Assembly: GCA_023715185.1 (NCBI GenBank)
Contig: JAMCAN010000001.1
Coordinates: forward strand, 1,956,339-2,020,338
DNA: 64,000 bases
Origin: Planococcus sp. MER TA 32b
GTDB taxonomy: Bacteria; Bacillota; Bacilli; Bacillales_A; Planococcaceae
Direction of reading: 5' to 3'
Shown piece by piece: positions 38,797 to 46,981 of the stretch. How positions within the stretch are numbered: the first letter of the stretch is position 1; every line of letters begins with the position of its first letter. Both the position numbers and the translations under genes were made by a program. A model generated the notes under the pieces. It did not search any database and had not been told where the DNA came from. It saw only the letters and a program-made list of their open reading frames with translations.

Positions 38797-39993
38797 TCAG
38801 ATGACCGCTTTTTCCTGTTCGATCGCAGCCTGTTTCTTTTTCAACGGAAGATCATAGGCAATTGAAGTTCCAATAGCTGCCACAAGCAATATCGTTATGA
38901 GGATAAAGAGAGCTGACATACCGTAAAGGTCGACCATCAGCCCACCCATCAAAGGGCCGATCATGCGACCTCCAGTGGCGACACTGTTGACGATTCCCTG
39001 ATAGAAGCCTTCCCGCCCTTTTGGCGCCAGTTGGTTGGCGAGTGCAGGCACAGCAGGCCAGACAAACATTTCTCCGATTGTCAAGATCGCCATGGCAATG
39101 ACAAACATGCTGAATTCCTCTGCAAAAGCGACAACCAGATACGACACCATCATAATGACGATGCCGATCAGCAATTGCTGTTTGATATTATTTTCGATGC
39201 GTTTGATGATCGGCCGAATCAGGGGCTGCCCGAGAACAATTAAAGCGCCGTTCAAAGTCCACAGGAAACTGTATTGCGGCAACGTGATACCGATTTCCTG
39301 GGTATAAGCCGAAATCGTCGATTGCCACTGTACGTAGCCGACCCAGCAAAGCAGATAGCCCGCCGAGACGATTAGCAGCGCATAAAACGGTGCCCGGTTG
39401 CGGATCTTTTTGCCTTCATTGAATACACTTGTATGCGACGCGGCAGAAATCGACATCGATTTAAAGCCGAATAACGCAATAAAGAAAAACACGATATACA
39501 TGCCTAGATTCGCCATGAAAATATAGTCAAAACTTAAAGCGGCCAGCACGCCTGCCATTGCCGGTCCGACCGCCACTCCGACATTCTGTGCCAGGTAAAT
39601 CGCGTTGAACGCTTTGCGCCCGCCTTCCGGCCAAACTGTTCCGACCATCGCATACATGCTCGGAAACACGATTCCGCCACTGAAGCCGATGATGGTATAA
39701 AACGCCACGAACGGCACAAAATCGTGCCAGATGGTCAATCCGGTCAAAGCGAAAATCGTGACAATGATTCCGCCCATGATTGATTTATAGCCGCCGATGC
39801 GGTCAAACAGCATGCCCCCGAGCAGGTTCCCGATGACAGCTGCTCCCGCATTCGCCATCAGCACAAGGCCGGCAAGTGATAATGATTTCCCCAGATGATC
39901 GTGCATATAGATAGTCGTCAACGGCCACAGGAATGAATTCCCTGTCACGTTGACAAGCATTCCGATGATTAAAAGCCATACTTGTTTCGGCAT
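38797..39993 (-). CDS. yttB: MFS efflux transporter, YttB-like
   Basis: 398-residue major facilitator with about 12 hydrophobic helices. The start at 39993 (MPKQVWLLIIGMLVNVTGNSFLWPL) lies 8 bases after AAGAGGAG. The motif-A-like GGMLFDRIGGYKSI loop is between helices 2 and 3. Its position beside leuS and its length match B. subtilis yttB, an uncharacterised drug-exporter-like protein. Substrate unknown. Confidence 0.85.
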   Translation of the reverse strand: MPKQVWLLIIGMLVNVTGNSFLWPLTTIYMHDHLGKSLSLAGLVLMANAGAAVIGNLLGGMLFDRIGGYKSIMGGIIVTIFALTGLTIWHDFVPFVAFYTIIGFSGGIVFPSMYAMVGTVWPEGGRKAFNAIYLAQNVGVAVGPAMAGVLAALSFDYIFMANLGMYIVFFFIALFGFKSMSISAASHTSVFNEGKKIRNRAPFYALLIVSAGYLLCWVGYVQWQSTISAYTQEIGITLPQYSFLWTLNGALIVLGQPLIRPIIKRIENNIKQQLLIGIVIMMVSYLVVAFAEEFSMFVIAMAILTIGEMFVWPAVPALANQLAPKGREGFYQGIVNSVATGGRMIGPLMGGLMVDLYGMSALFILITILLVAAIGTSIAYDLPLKKKQAAIEQEKAVI

Positions 39994-40149
39994 CTTTCTG
40001 TCTCCTCTTAGCTCATTTCCAAGAGTCATTGTATTCCTTTTACTGGCACTCTACAAGAAGATTTTCATCGAACCGGAAATAACAGATTTTTCTGCCGTTG
40101 TGGGCCTAAATCCGGCCATGCTACAATACCCAAAAGAGGAGTTGTTGTT

Positions 40150-41103
40150 ATGGAAATGAACCTGCCTTTTTCTTCAGACGGCAAACGTTATTACACATGG
40201 AACCGCCACCTGCGCGACCATTTTGGCCATAAAGTGATGAAAATTGCATTGGACGCTGGATTTGACTGCCCCAACCGGGACGGCACTGTCGCATTCGGCG
40301 GATGCACTTTCTGTTCAGTTGCAGGGTCCGGTGATTTTGCCGGAGACCGTGTCGATCCGATTCCGGTCCAATTCGAACAGATCAAAGAAAAAATGCATAA
40401 AAAATGGAAAGACGGCAAATACATCGCGTATTTTCAGGCTTATACGAATACCCATGCTCCGCTTCCGGTCATCAAAGAAAAATTCGAAGCGGCGCTCGCA
40501 CAGGAGAATGTCATCGGCCTCAGCATCGCCACCCGCCCGGACTGCCTACCGGACGACGTGGTGGACTATTTGGCCGATTTGAATGAACGGACTTATTTAT
40601 GGATTGAACTGGGGCTGCAGACAGTCCATGATAAAACCGCCCGCTTAATAAACCGGGCACACAATTTTTCCTTATATATAGAAGGAGTCGAAAAATTGCG
40701 CAGCCGCGGCATCCGTGTCTGCACCCATATCATCAACGGCTTACCGCTTGAAGACCGCGACATGATGATGGAGACAGCGCGTGAAGTCGCAAAATTGGAT
40801 GTCCAGGGCATCAAAATCCACCTGCTGCATCTTTTGAAAGGCACACCCATGGTCAAGCAATACGAAAAAGGCATGGTGGAATTCCTTGAAAAAGATGAAT
40901 ACATCAAACTCGTAGCCGATCAACTGGAAGTGATTCCACCTGAAATGATCGTCCAGCGCATAACAGGTGACGGCCCTATTGAATTGATGATCGGCCCGAT
41001 GTGGAGCGTCAATAAATGGGATGTCCTGAACGGCATTGACGCTGAACTCGAAAGACGCGGAAGCTGGCAAGGGAAACATTATCAGGGGATGGTGGAAGCA
41101 TGA
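40150..41103 (+). CDS. mnmL: Radical-SAM tRNA modification enzyme MnmL (YtqA)
   Basis: 317 residues. The radical SAM cluster is formed by C40, C52 and C55 in FDCPNRDGTVAFGGCTFC, a C-x11-C-x2-C spacing typical of this family. The TIM-barrel blocks FQAYTNTHAP and WIELGLQTVHDKT follow. In B. subtilis ytqA (mnmL) with ytqB (mnmM) completes the 5-aminomethyl-type side chain of wobble uridine in tRNA. The stop overlaps the mnmM start by 4 bases (ATGA), supporting joint action. Confidence 0.9.
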   Translation: MEMNLPFSSDGKRYYTWNRHLRDHFGHKVMKIALDAGFDCPNRDGTVAFGGCTFCSVAGSGDFAGDRVDPIPVQFEQIKEKMHKKWKDGKYIAYFQAYTNTHAPLPVIKEKFEAALAQENVIGLSIATRPDCLPDDVVDYLADLNERTYLWIELGLQTVHDKTARLINRAHNFSLYIEGVEKLRSRGIRVCTHIINGLPLEDRDMMMETAREVAKLDVQGIKIHLLHLLKGTPMVKQYEKGMVEFLEKDEYIKLVADQLEVIPPEMIVQRITGDGPIELMIGPMWSVNKWDVLNGIDAELERRGSWQGKHYQGMVEA

Positions 41104-41660
41104 CATTGATGCGCGTTCTGCCATTCACAAAATTTTTATTGGAACGGGCGGTTGCTGAAGGCGATAAAGTGGTTGACGCGACTGCCGGCAATGGACATGA
41201 TACATTATTTCTGGCTCAATTAACCGGTGATTCCGGGAAAGTTTACGCTTTTGATATCCAGGAAGATGCTGTCCGGGCAACGAAAGAACGGGTAAAAGAT
41301 TTCAGCCAAGTGGATGTGATTCTCGACAGCCACGCCAATATCCATCAGCATGTCACAGAAGAAATTGCCGCGGCAGTATTCAACCTTGGCTATCTGCCGA
41401 AAGGCGACCACAGTATTATCACGAAATCCACAACTACTCTTGCAGCCATCACCCAATGTCTGGAGCTTTTGAAGGAGACGGGAATCGTCGCCATCGTCAT
41501 CTATTCAGGACATGAAGGCGGCGCAGAAGAAAGAGATGCCGTAATGGATTTTGTATCACAGCTGCCGCAAACCAAATTCGATGTTATGAAATACCAATTC
41601 ATCAATCAGCAGCATTCCCCTCCGTTCCTGGTTGCAATAGAGAAAAAAATTAAGAAATAA
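41100..41660 (+). CDS. mnmM: tRNA 5-aminomethyl-2-thiouridine methyltransferase MnmM (YtqB)
   Basis: 186-residue class I methyltransferase with the SAM motif VVDATAGNGHDTLFLAQL, followed by VYAFDIQEDAV and the NLGYLPKGDHSI catalytic-region block characteristic of YtqB. It methylates nm5(s2)U34 to mnm5(s2)U34 in Gram-positive bacteria lacking MnmC. Start overlaps the mnmL stop. A terminator follows at 41669. Confidence 0.9.
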   Translation: MTLMRVLPFTKFLLERAVAEGDKVVDATAGNGHDTLFLAQLTGDSGKVYAFDIQEDAVRATKERVKDFSQVDVILDSHANIHQHVTEEIAAAVFNLGYLPKGDHSIITKSTTTLAAITQCLELLKETGIVAIVIYSGHEGGAEERDAVMDFVSQLPQTKFDVMKYQFINQQHSPPFLVAIEKKIKK

Positions 41661-41668
41661 TCGAAAAC

Positions 41669-41705
41669 CAAAAGTGATTGTGTCGAACGATGCAATCGCT
41701 TTTTC
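41669..41705 (+). terminator. Terminator of mnmLM
   Basis: The stem AGTGATTG / CAATCGCT with one G-T pair is followed by five T. Confidence 0.75.
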
Positions 41706-41831
41706 TGTTCCTCTCCACGCTTTTAAGCTACAGAAAATTCTATGAACAAATGAAACTTCCCATCACTGAAACCGTAGAATCCAATAGCAAAGGATAAAAT
41801 TTCCATCCATAAACGTAAGGAGGAACTTACA

Positions 41832-42164
41832 ATGAAGAATACAGCCACAATTCTATTGACCATACTTATTATCGGTATCTTGAACTGGATCGCTTCGCTG
41901 CTGTTGAATATGTCTTTCCTAGATCTTTCCATTCCGGTCGGCGGTCTTGCCCTCATTCTAATCTACTTTGTCACCAGTAAAGGCGGCATGGCTTCAAGGC
42001 AGATGGATATGTCGATTCAAGGGCAGACCGGGATCCGGATGGAACACAAAGCTGCTGTTTCTGAGCGCTCATATATCCTGATCGGATCCATCATATATAT
42101 AGCTGTCATGCTGGCCGTTTCATTTATCGCTTACCGTGAATACTTTCTGGGAATTGGCGCTTAG
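41832..42164 (+). CDS. Small membrane protein of unknown function
   Basis: 110 residues with AAGGAGG 8 bases before the ATG. Three hydrophobic helices (about 5-25, 28-48 and 84-104) flank a polar loop rich in Gln/Met/Ser (about 50-80, GGMASRQMDMSIQGQTGI). Single gene between the mnmLM terminator and a shared terminator with the convergent monooxygenase gene. No family recognised. Confidence 0.8.
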   Translation: MKNTATILLTILIIGILNWIASLLLNMSFLDLSIPVGGLALILIYFVTSKGGMASRQMDMSIQGQTGIRMEHKAAVSERSYILIGSIIYIAVMLAVSFIAYREYFLGIGA

Positions 42165-42189
42165 ATTTCAGCCATAAACCGCTGCATCA

Positions 42190-42232
42190 AAAATACCGCC
42201 CGATGCCAAAGCATCCCAGCGGTATTTTTTAC
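42190..42232. terminator. Bidirectional terminator
   Basis: The stem AAAATACCGC / GCGGTATTTT with an inner GATGC/GCATC pairing lies between two convergent genes. Confidence 0.88.
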
Positions 42233-43257
42233 TGCACTATTTTATTGTACGAATTTCTTTTCTTCATTTCATCGGCCACCAGCTCAAACGTCTTCAGTTT
42301 ATCGCTGAAATCATAAGCCATCGAGACCAGCATGACTTCATCTGCCTGATATTCCGCCGCAAGCTCTTCCAATCGGTCCCCTACCGTCCGGGGCGTGCCG
42401 ACGATCACGCGGCGCCGATTCTCTTCGACAAGCAGCTTCTCAAACTTTGTATATTCATAAGCAAGCGCCCTTTCAGGCGGTGGTGTCCCCTTAGAGGGCA
42501 TGCCTTGTGCCCCCATTGAAAGTGCGAGGTCCAAAGAAGACGCGACTCTTTCGGCTTCCTCTTCTGTTTCCTGGCAAATGACGAAAATCGCAAATCCGAC
42601 ATAGGGGCGAGCTTCTCCGGCTGATTTAAAACGTTCCCGGTAAGTACGGGTGAAATCCTGTCCGCCTTCCCCGTTGATAAACTGCGCGAACATATAGGGC
42701 AGCCCTTTTTCAGCCGCCAATAAAGCCGACGTCATACTTGAACCAAGAATCCATATCGGAGGCGCCGATTCGGTCAGCGGCGTCGCTTTCATACCGTGGT
42801 ACATATGGTCTTCCGGTATTGCATCATTCAGATACATGGATAATTCGTCTATCTGATCCGGAAAACGGTCGACATTCCGTGCTCTCCCTTCATTCAGCGC
42901 CAATGAAGCACGGGGCATTCCACCCGGTGCACGGCCGACGCCAGCGTCGATTCTGCCCGGGTATAACGCTTCCAATAATTTGAAGTTTTCCGCAATCTTG
43001 AAAGAAGAATAATGCGGCAGCATCACGCCGCCGGATCCCAGGCGAATTTTTTCCGTCACTGCACCCAAGTGGGATATCAGGATTTCAGGAGATGAACCTG
43101 CCAATGTCGCTGCATCGTGATGTTCCGACACCCAAAATCGGGTATAGCCCCATTTTTCGGCAGACTGTGCCAATTGGGCAGTCTGCTTCAAGGCTTCTCT
43201 CGGATTGCTGCCTTCCGATACCGGAGACTGATCCAGAATACTGTAATGCAAAACCAT
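42229..43257 (-). CDS. Luciferase-like flavin-dependent monooxygenase (group 1)
   Basis: 342 residues from the ATG at 43257 (9 bases after AAAGGAG; the ATG two codons upstream is only 3 bases away). TIM-barrel protein of the bacterial luciferase-like group 1 oxidoreductase family, with the N-terminal SILDQSPVSEG, FWVSEHHDAATLAGSSPEILI, GSGGVMLPHYS and IDAGVGRAPGG blocks. It uses reduced FMN. Substrate unknown. Next to ytpA on the same strand, with 34 bases between. Confidence 0.9.
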   Translation of the reverse strand: MVLHYSILDQSPVSEGSNPREALKQTAQLAQSAEKWGYTRFWVSEHHDAATLAGSSPEILISHLGAVTEKIRLGSGGVMLPHYSSFKIAENFKLLEALYPGRIDAGVGRAPGGMPRASLALNEGRARNVDRFPDQIDELSMYLNDAIPEDHMYHGMKATPLTESAPPIWILGSSMTSALLAAEKGLPYMFAQFINGEGGQDFTRTYRERFKSAGEARPYVGFAIFVICQETEEEAERVASSLDLALSMGAQGMPSKGTPPPERALAYEYTKFEKLLVEENRRRVIVGTPRTVGDRLEELAAEYQADEVMLVSMAYDFSDKLKTFELVADEMKKRNSYNKIVQ

Positions 43258-43291
43258 ATCCATACACTCCTTTCAATCCAAATTTCAATCC

Positions 43292-44095
43292 TTATTTCAC
43301 TAAATAGCCCAGCGACCGTAACACATTTTTTATGAATAAATGCGAGGTGGTGAATACATCTTCGCGTTCCGGTTCCTGAAATAGATCATGATAAGCGTCT
43401 TTCCATTCTTTATAACTGAATTCTTTAAGATCCTGCTGCTTTAACCAGCTTTTCGAAGCTTCTTTATCAGCAATCAAATCTTTTTCTGCCGTCTGAACAA
43501 ATGTCGGGATATCCGGATAACGCTGTTTGCCGCCCGCAGCCTGTTTCATATAGGCCTGCAGTTCGCGGTACCAGCCGATTGATATCTGCGGTTTATACAA
43601 TTCATCATCTTTTTCAAGTTCAATCACTTCGGGGTTCCGGGTCAAATCTTCTATTGAAATCTCGTGTTTAATTTTAATCTGTGAGGTGAGTTTCGGTACT
43701 CCGGACAAAGCGCTGGATAATTTGGAAGGTGTCCTCAGCAGCTGGAACCAGGGAGAAGTAAATACGGCGCCCGCCACTTCAATGGAATGTCTGCTCAAAT
43801 AATTGATGGCCAAAGTGGCCCCTAAACCATGCGCCACAATGAACACCGGCATCTCAAGCTCAATTGCCACATCCAGCATTTCACTGACCGCTTTTTCATA
43901 TACTTCGAATGATTCAGTGTGCGCTTTTTGGATCGTCCCATTTTTTCCGTGGCCGGGCAGATCTCCCATCACCACTTCAAAACCGGAACTTCTCCATTCC
44001 TTGATCTGCCAAGCATAGCGCAGATGATGTTCGTAAGCGCTGTGAATAATTACGATAACCGCTTTCGCCTGGCCTTCAGCCTGCCATTTCCACAT
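43292..44095 (-). CDS. ytpA: YtpA-like alpha/beta hydrolase with the nucleophile serine replaced
   Basis: 267 residues with the layout of B. subtilis YtpA (lysophospholipase implicated in bacilysocin formation): IIHSAYEHHLRY near the N-terminus, GDLPGHG, and the C-terminal EWKDAYHDLFQEPER. The nucleophile elbow, GHSMGG in YtpA, here reads AHGLGA: glycine 90 stands where the catalytic serine should be. The putative acid D206 and H236 remain. The frame is intact over its full length. It may be catalytically dead or use another residue. Divergent from ytoA. Confidence 0.85.
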   Translation of the reverse strand: MWKWQAEGQAKAVIVIIHSAYEHHLRYAWQIKEWRSSGFEVVMGDLPGHGKNGTIQKAHTESFEVYEKAVSEMLDVAIELEMPVFIVAHGLGATLAINYLSRHSIEVAGAVFTSPWFQLLRTPSKLSSALSGVPKLTSQIKIKHEISIEDLTRNPEVIELEKDDELYKPQISIGWYRELQAYMKQAAGGKQRYPDIPTFVQTAEKDLIADKEASKSWLKQQDLKEFSYKEWKDAYHDLFQEPEREDVFTTSHLFIKNVLRSLGYLVK

Positions 44096-44207
44096 TTGCC
44101 AACGCCCCCTTTAATCTATCTTCTATTGATATCAGATCTTAAAGTTGACCTTTCAAAAGGTTTTGCTACCATTAAAGATATCTTATCTTGATTAAAGGAG
44201 TTTTACC

Positions 44208-44720
44208 ATGATTTACCCATACAAAGACAAACACCCGCAAATAGACCCATCGGCTTTTATCGCTGATTACGTAACTATTACCGGAGACGTGAAAATCGGC
44301 GCGGAATCTTCCGTCTGGTTCAATACAGTCGTCCGTGGTGACGTAGCCCCGACCCTTATCGGCAATAAGACGAATATCCAGGATCTGTGCATGCTGCACC
44401 AGAGCCCCAATAATCCATTGATACTTGAAGACAATGTCACAGTGGGGCACCAGGTGACACTCCATAGCTGCATCGTCCGTAAAAATACATTGATCGGCAT
44501 GGGGTCCGTTATCCTCGATGGCGCTGAAATCGGTGAAGGCGCATTTATCGGAGCCGGCAGCCTCGTACCGCAAGGAAAAGTCATTCCGCCTGGCAAGCTG
44601 GCATTCGGAAGACCCGCTAAAGTCATCCGGGATCTCAACGAAGATGACATCGCCGACATGGAACGCATCGTCCGTGAATACGCCGAGAAAGCCGCTTATT
44701 ATAAATCACTGCAGAATTGA
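44208..44720 (+). CDS. ytoA: Gamma-class carbonic anhydrase-like protein YtoA
   Basis: 170-residue left-handed beta-helix protein built of hexapeptide repeats (about residues 10-150). It contains the zinc-ligand histidines of the gamma-carbonic anhydrase family in DLCMLHQSPNNP, VTVGHQVTLHSC. AAAGGAG lies 7 bases before the ATG. Carbonic anhydrase activity is family inference; many YtoA/YrdA homologues are of uncertain activity. Confidence 0.92.
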   Translation: MIYPYKDKHPQIDPSAFIADYVTITGDVKIGAESSVWFNTVVRGDVAPTLIGNKTNIQDLCMLHQSPNNPLILEDNVTVGHQVTLHSCIVRKNTLIGMGSVILDGAEIGEGAFIGAGSLVPQGKVIPPGKLAFGRPAKVIRDLNEDDIADMERIVREYAEKAAYYKSLQN

Positions 44721-44742
44721 GAACTATTAACCGATATTCCAC

Positions 44743-44874
44743 AAAACAGCTTCGCTTTCCTGGGGGCTTGCGCTGAGCTAACTAAAACCCGTGCTCCTGC
44801 ATCGCTGCACTACGCTCGAAACGCAGTTGGAAAGCCAACTGCGTTTCTGTTCCCTTGGGGGTCTTCGCTGTTTT
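44743..44874. repeat. 132-bp intergenic element with AAAACAGC inverted ends
   Basis: It begins AAAACAGC (44743-44750) and ends GCTGTTTT (44867-44874). Inside is a perfect 12-base-pair stem AAACGCAGTTGG / CCAACTGCGTTT (44819-44846), and GCTTTCCTGGGGGCTTGCGCTGAGC-type sequence typical of dispersed Bacillales intergenic repeats. It lies directly after ytoA and has no T-run, so is not a simple terminator. Confidence 0.6.
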
Positions 44875-44983
44875 ACTCCATATCTTTGATTCCTTTTTAT
44901 AAAAAAATCATTTATGTCTGTATTAAAAAAAGTAAATAACGAATTTTTGAACAGAACCAGAATGAAGCATTAGGCGGTGAAGG

Positions 44984-45165
44984 GCAAAGATGTGCTCCTG
45001 CATCGCTTCGCTGCTTCGTCGCAAAGATTTGTCCTCGCAAGCTTCGGTCAATGTCTTTCCTGCGGGATTAAGAACGAGTCCTGAGACCCCGCAGGGAGCA
45101 TCGCGACTGAGGAGGCTTAGGCCGCTCCCCGCGGAAAGCATCCGCCTATAGCGAAATGATTTAAG
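44984..45165. repeat. Dispersed Bacillales-type intergenic repeat
   Basis: A GC-rich stretch sharing GTGCTCCTGCATCGCT with the element at 44743-44874 and carrying CCTGCGGGATTAAG, GAGACCCCGCAGGGAGC and CGCTCCCCGCGGAAAGC, phrases seen in many Bacillales intergenic repeats. CCTGCGGG pairs with CCCGCAGG. An open frame on the minus strand crosses it, but has no ribosome site and is rejected. Confidence 0.6.
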
Positions 45166-45192
45166 AAATACTTAATTTCTTAATAACGAATA

Positions 45193-45226
45193 AAACCGCT
45201 CAAGCCTAAGCTTGAGCGGTTTTTGC
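45193..45226 (-). terminator. Terminator of metK
   Basis: The stem AAACCGCTCAAGC / GCTTGAGCGGTTT lies between ytoA's spacer and the metK stop, with A-run and T-run on its sides. Confidence 0.88.
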
Positions 45227-45231
45227 TTTCA

Positions 45232-46428
45232 TTAAATTCCTGATTGTTCTTTCAAAGCATCTGCTTTGTCAGTGCGTTCCCAAGGAAGATCCACATCTGT
45301 GCGGCCGAAATGGCCGTAAGCTGCAGTCTGCTTGTAGATCGGACGGCGAAGATCAAGCATCTTGATCAGGCCAGCCGGGCGCAAGTCGAAATTATTGCGG
45401 ACCAGTTCGATGAATTGGTCTTCGCTGATTTTGCCCGTGCCGAACGTATCCACTGAAATGGAAACCGGATGTGCAACACCGATCGCATAAGCAAGCTGCA
45501 CTTCACATTTATCAGCCAAGCCTGAAGCAACAATATTTTTCGCTACATAGCGCGCTGCGTATGCACCGGAACGGTCAACTTTCGTCGCGTCCTTACCGGA
45601 GAATGCGCCGCCGCCGTGGCGGGCATAGCCACCATAAGTATCAACGATGATTTTGCGGCCAGTAAGACCCGCGTCTCCTTGAGGTCCGCCGATGACAAAA
45701 CGGCCAGTCGGGTTGATGAAATATTTAGTTTCATCATCCAGCAAATTAGCCGGAACGACTTCATCAATGACATATTCTTTGATATTGCGCTGGATTTGCT
45801 CGAGCGTTACTTCAGGATGATGCTGAGTCGAAATAACAATAGTATCCACGCGAAGCGGCTTATCGTTTTCATCATATTCAACAGTCACCTGTGTTTTGCC
45901 GTCAGGACGCAAATATGGAAGAATCTCTTCCTTGCGCACTTCTGCTAAACGGCGAGCCAATTTATGTGCCAATGAAATCGGCAATGGCATCAATTCCTCG
46001 GTTTCATTGTTCGCGTAACCGAACATTAAACCTTGGTCGCCTGCTCCGATATCATCCAGTTCTTTATCTGTCATCTGGCCTTCGCGTGATTCAAGAGCAA
46101 CGTTCACTCCTGCAGCGATATCAGGCGATTGCTCATCAATTGCAGTCAACACCGCACTTGTTTCAGAATCAAAGCCGTATTTGGCCCGTGTATATCCAAT
46201 ATCTTTAACAGTCTGGCGCACCACTTTCGGGATGTCCACGTATGTTGTTGTTGTAATTTCCCCTGCCACAAGAACAAGTCCTGTTGTAACGGTAGTTTCG
46301 CACGCTACCCGTGCATTCGGGTCTTCTGCGAGGATCGCGTCCAGGATGGCATCTGAGATTTGGTCACAGATCTTATCCGGATGTCCTTCTGTTACTGATT
46401 CTGATGTGAATAATCGACGGTTTGTCAA
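45232..46428 (-). CDS. metK: S-adenosylmethionine synthetase
   Basis: Makes SAM from methionine and ATP. 398 residues from a TTG start at 46428 ([19 protein letters not shown]): AAGGAGG lies 8 bases upstream and the first residues match B. subtilis MetK. An in-frame ATG 28 codons upstream is not supported. Signatures [12 protein letters not shown] and [16 protein letters not shown] are present. An S-box (SAM-I riboswitch) precedes it, giving feedback control by its own product. Confidence 0.97.
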   Translation of the reverse strand: MTNRRLFTSESVTEGHPDKICDQISDAILDAILAEDPNARVACETTVTTGLVLVAGEITTTTYVDIPKVVRQTVKDIGYTRAKYGFDSETSAVLTAIDEQSPDIAAGVNVALESREGQMTDKELDDIGAGDQGLMFGYANNETEELMPLPISLAHKLARRLAEVRKEEILPYLRPDGKTQVTVEYDENDKPLRVDTIVISTQHHPEVTLEQIQRNIKEYVIDEVVPANLLDDETKYFINPTGRFVIGGPQGDAGLTGRKIIVDTYGGYARHGGGAFSGKDATKVDRSGAYAARYVAKNIVASGLADKCEVQLAYAIGVAHPVSISVDTFGTGKISEDQFIELVRNNFDLRPAGLIKMLDLRRPIYKQTAAYGHFGRTDVDLPWERTDKADALKEQSGI

Positions 46429-46570
46429 AAAATGTTCCTCCTTATATCCTGCGAGATTGCTCTCGAAATTGATACGGTACTCGTTTTCCCATGTCAAGTC
46501 CGTTCCAAACACTATGGATTGAACTTCAAGCCGTTGTGGCCTTTGTACACGAGGATTAAGGGCGATTCAT

Positions 46571-46749
46571 AAAAAAATCCCTTCACTCATCATTCAATGA
46601 GGAAAGGAGAAATCATCATAAGCACCTTTCACTCTTATCATCCAAGGCCTGTGAGCCTTGCTTCAGGTTGGGCACCAGCGCTGCATCAATGCAGCAGGTT
46701 GCCGGGTTTCATAGGGCCTGCCCCCTCCACCAGCTCGGAATAAGAGTAT
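46571..46749 (-). promoter_or_regulatory. SAM-I (S-box) riboswitch of metK
   Basis: On the minus strand the aptamer (46629-46749) shows ACTCTTAT at both ends as the P1 helix, GGTGGAGGG, the signature GGCCCTATGAAACCCGGCAACC-type core and the P3-P4 hairpins. A terminator stem with T-run follows at 46571-46607. SAM binding is expected to stabilise termination. Confidence 0.96.
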
Positions 46750-46763
46750 CCGTTCAATTTTTC

Positions 46764-46792
46764 ATCATACGGAATTGGTTATATGATGTCAA
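46764..46792 (-). promoter_or_regulatory. SigA promoter of metK
   Basis: TTGACA (46787-46792), 17 bases, TATGAT (46764-46769) on the minus strand, placing the transcript start about 8 bases before the S-box aptamer. Confidence 0.85.
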
Positions 46793-46893
46793 CGTTTTTT
46801 ATGTTATATTCGCTTGCCATGCATGAAAACATCCTATTTCGGGTATTAACTATGCACAAATGATGAAATTTCAAATCCTCTTGTTTATTAGTA

Positions 46894-46921
46894 TAGACTA
46901 ATCGAGTTAATGTGTTATACT
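46894..46921 (+). promoter_or_regulatory. pckA promoter with CcpN-type operator
   Basis: TAGACT (46894-46899), 16 bases, TATACT (46916-46921). The -10 region overlaps TGTGTTATACT (46911-46921), which fits the B. subtilis CcpN consensus TRTGHYATAYW exactly. CcpN represses pckA and gapB on glycolytic carbon in B. subtilis. A palindrome TTAGTATAGACTAA (46888-46901) adjoins it. Confidence 0.65.
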
Positions 46922-46981
46922 ATTGTTCGAATATAACTCTTCCCCAATGCCTTGGGAATAACCGAAAAGGAAGGTACATAT

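Noticed and set aside
44923..45141. 72-codon minus-strand frame in the ytoA-metK spacer
   Set aside because: It lies in a dispersed intergenic repeat and has no ribosome site.
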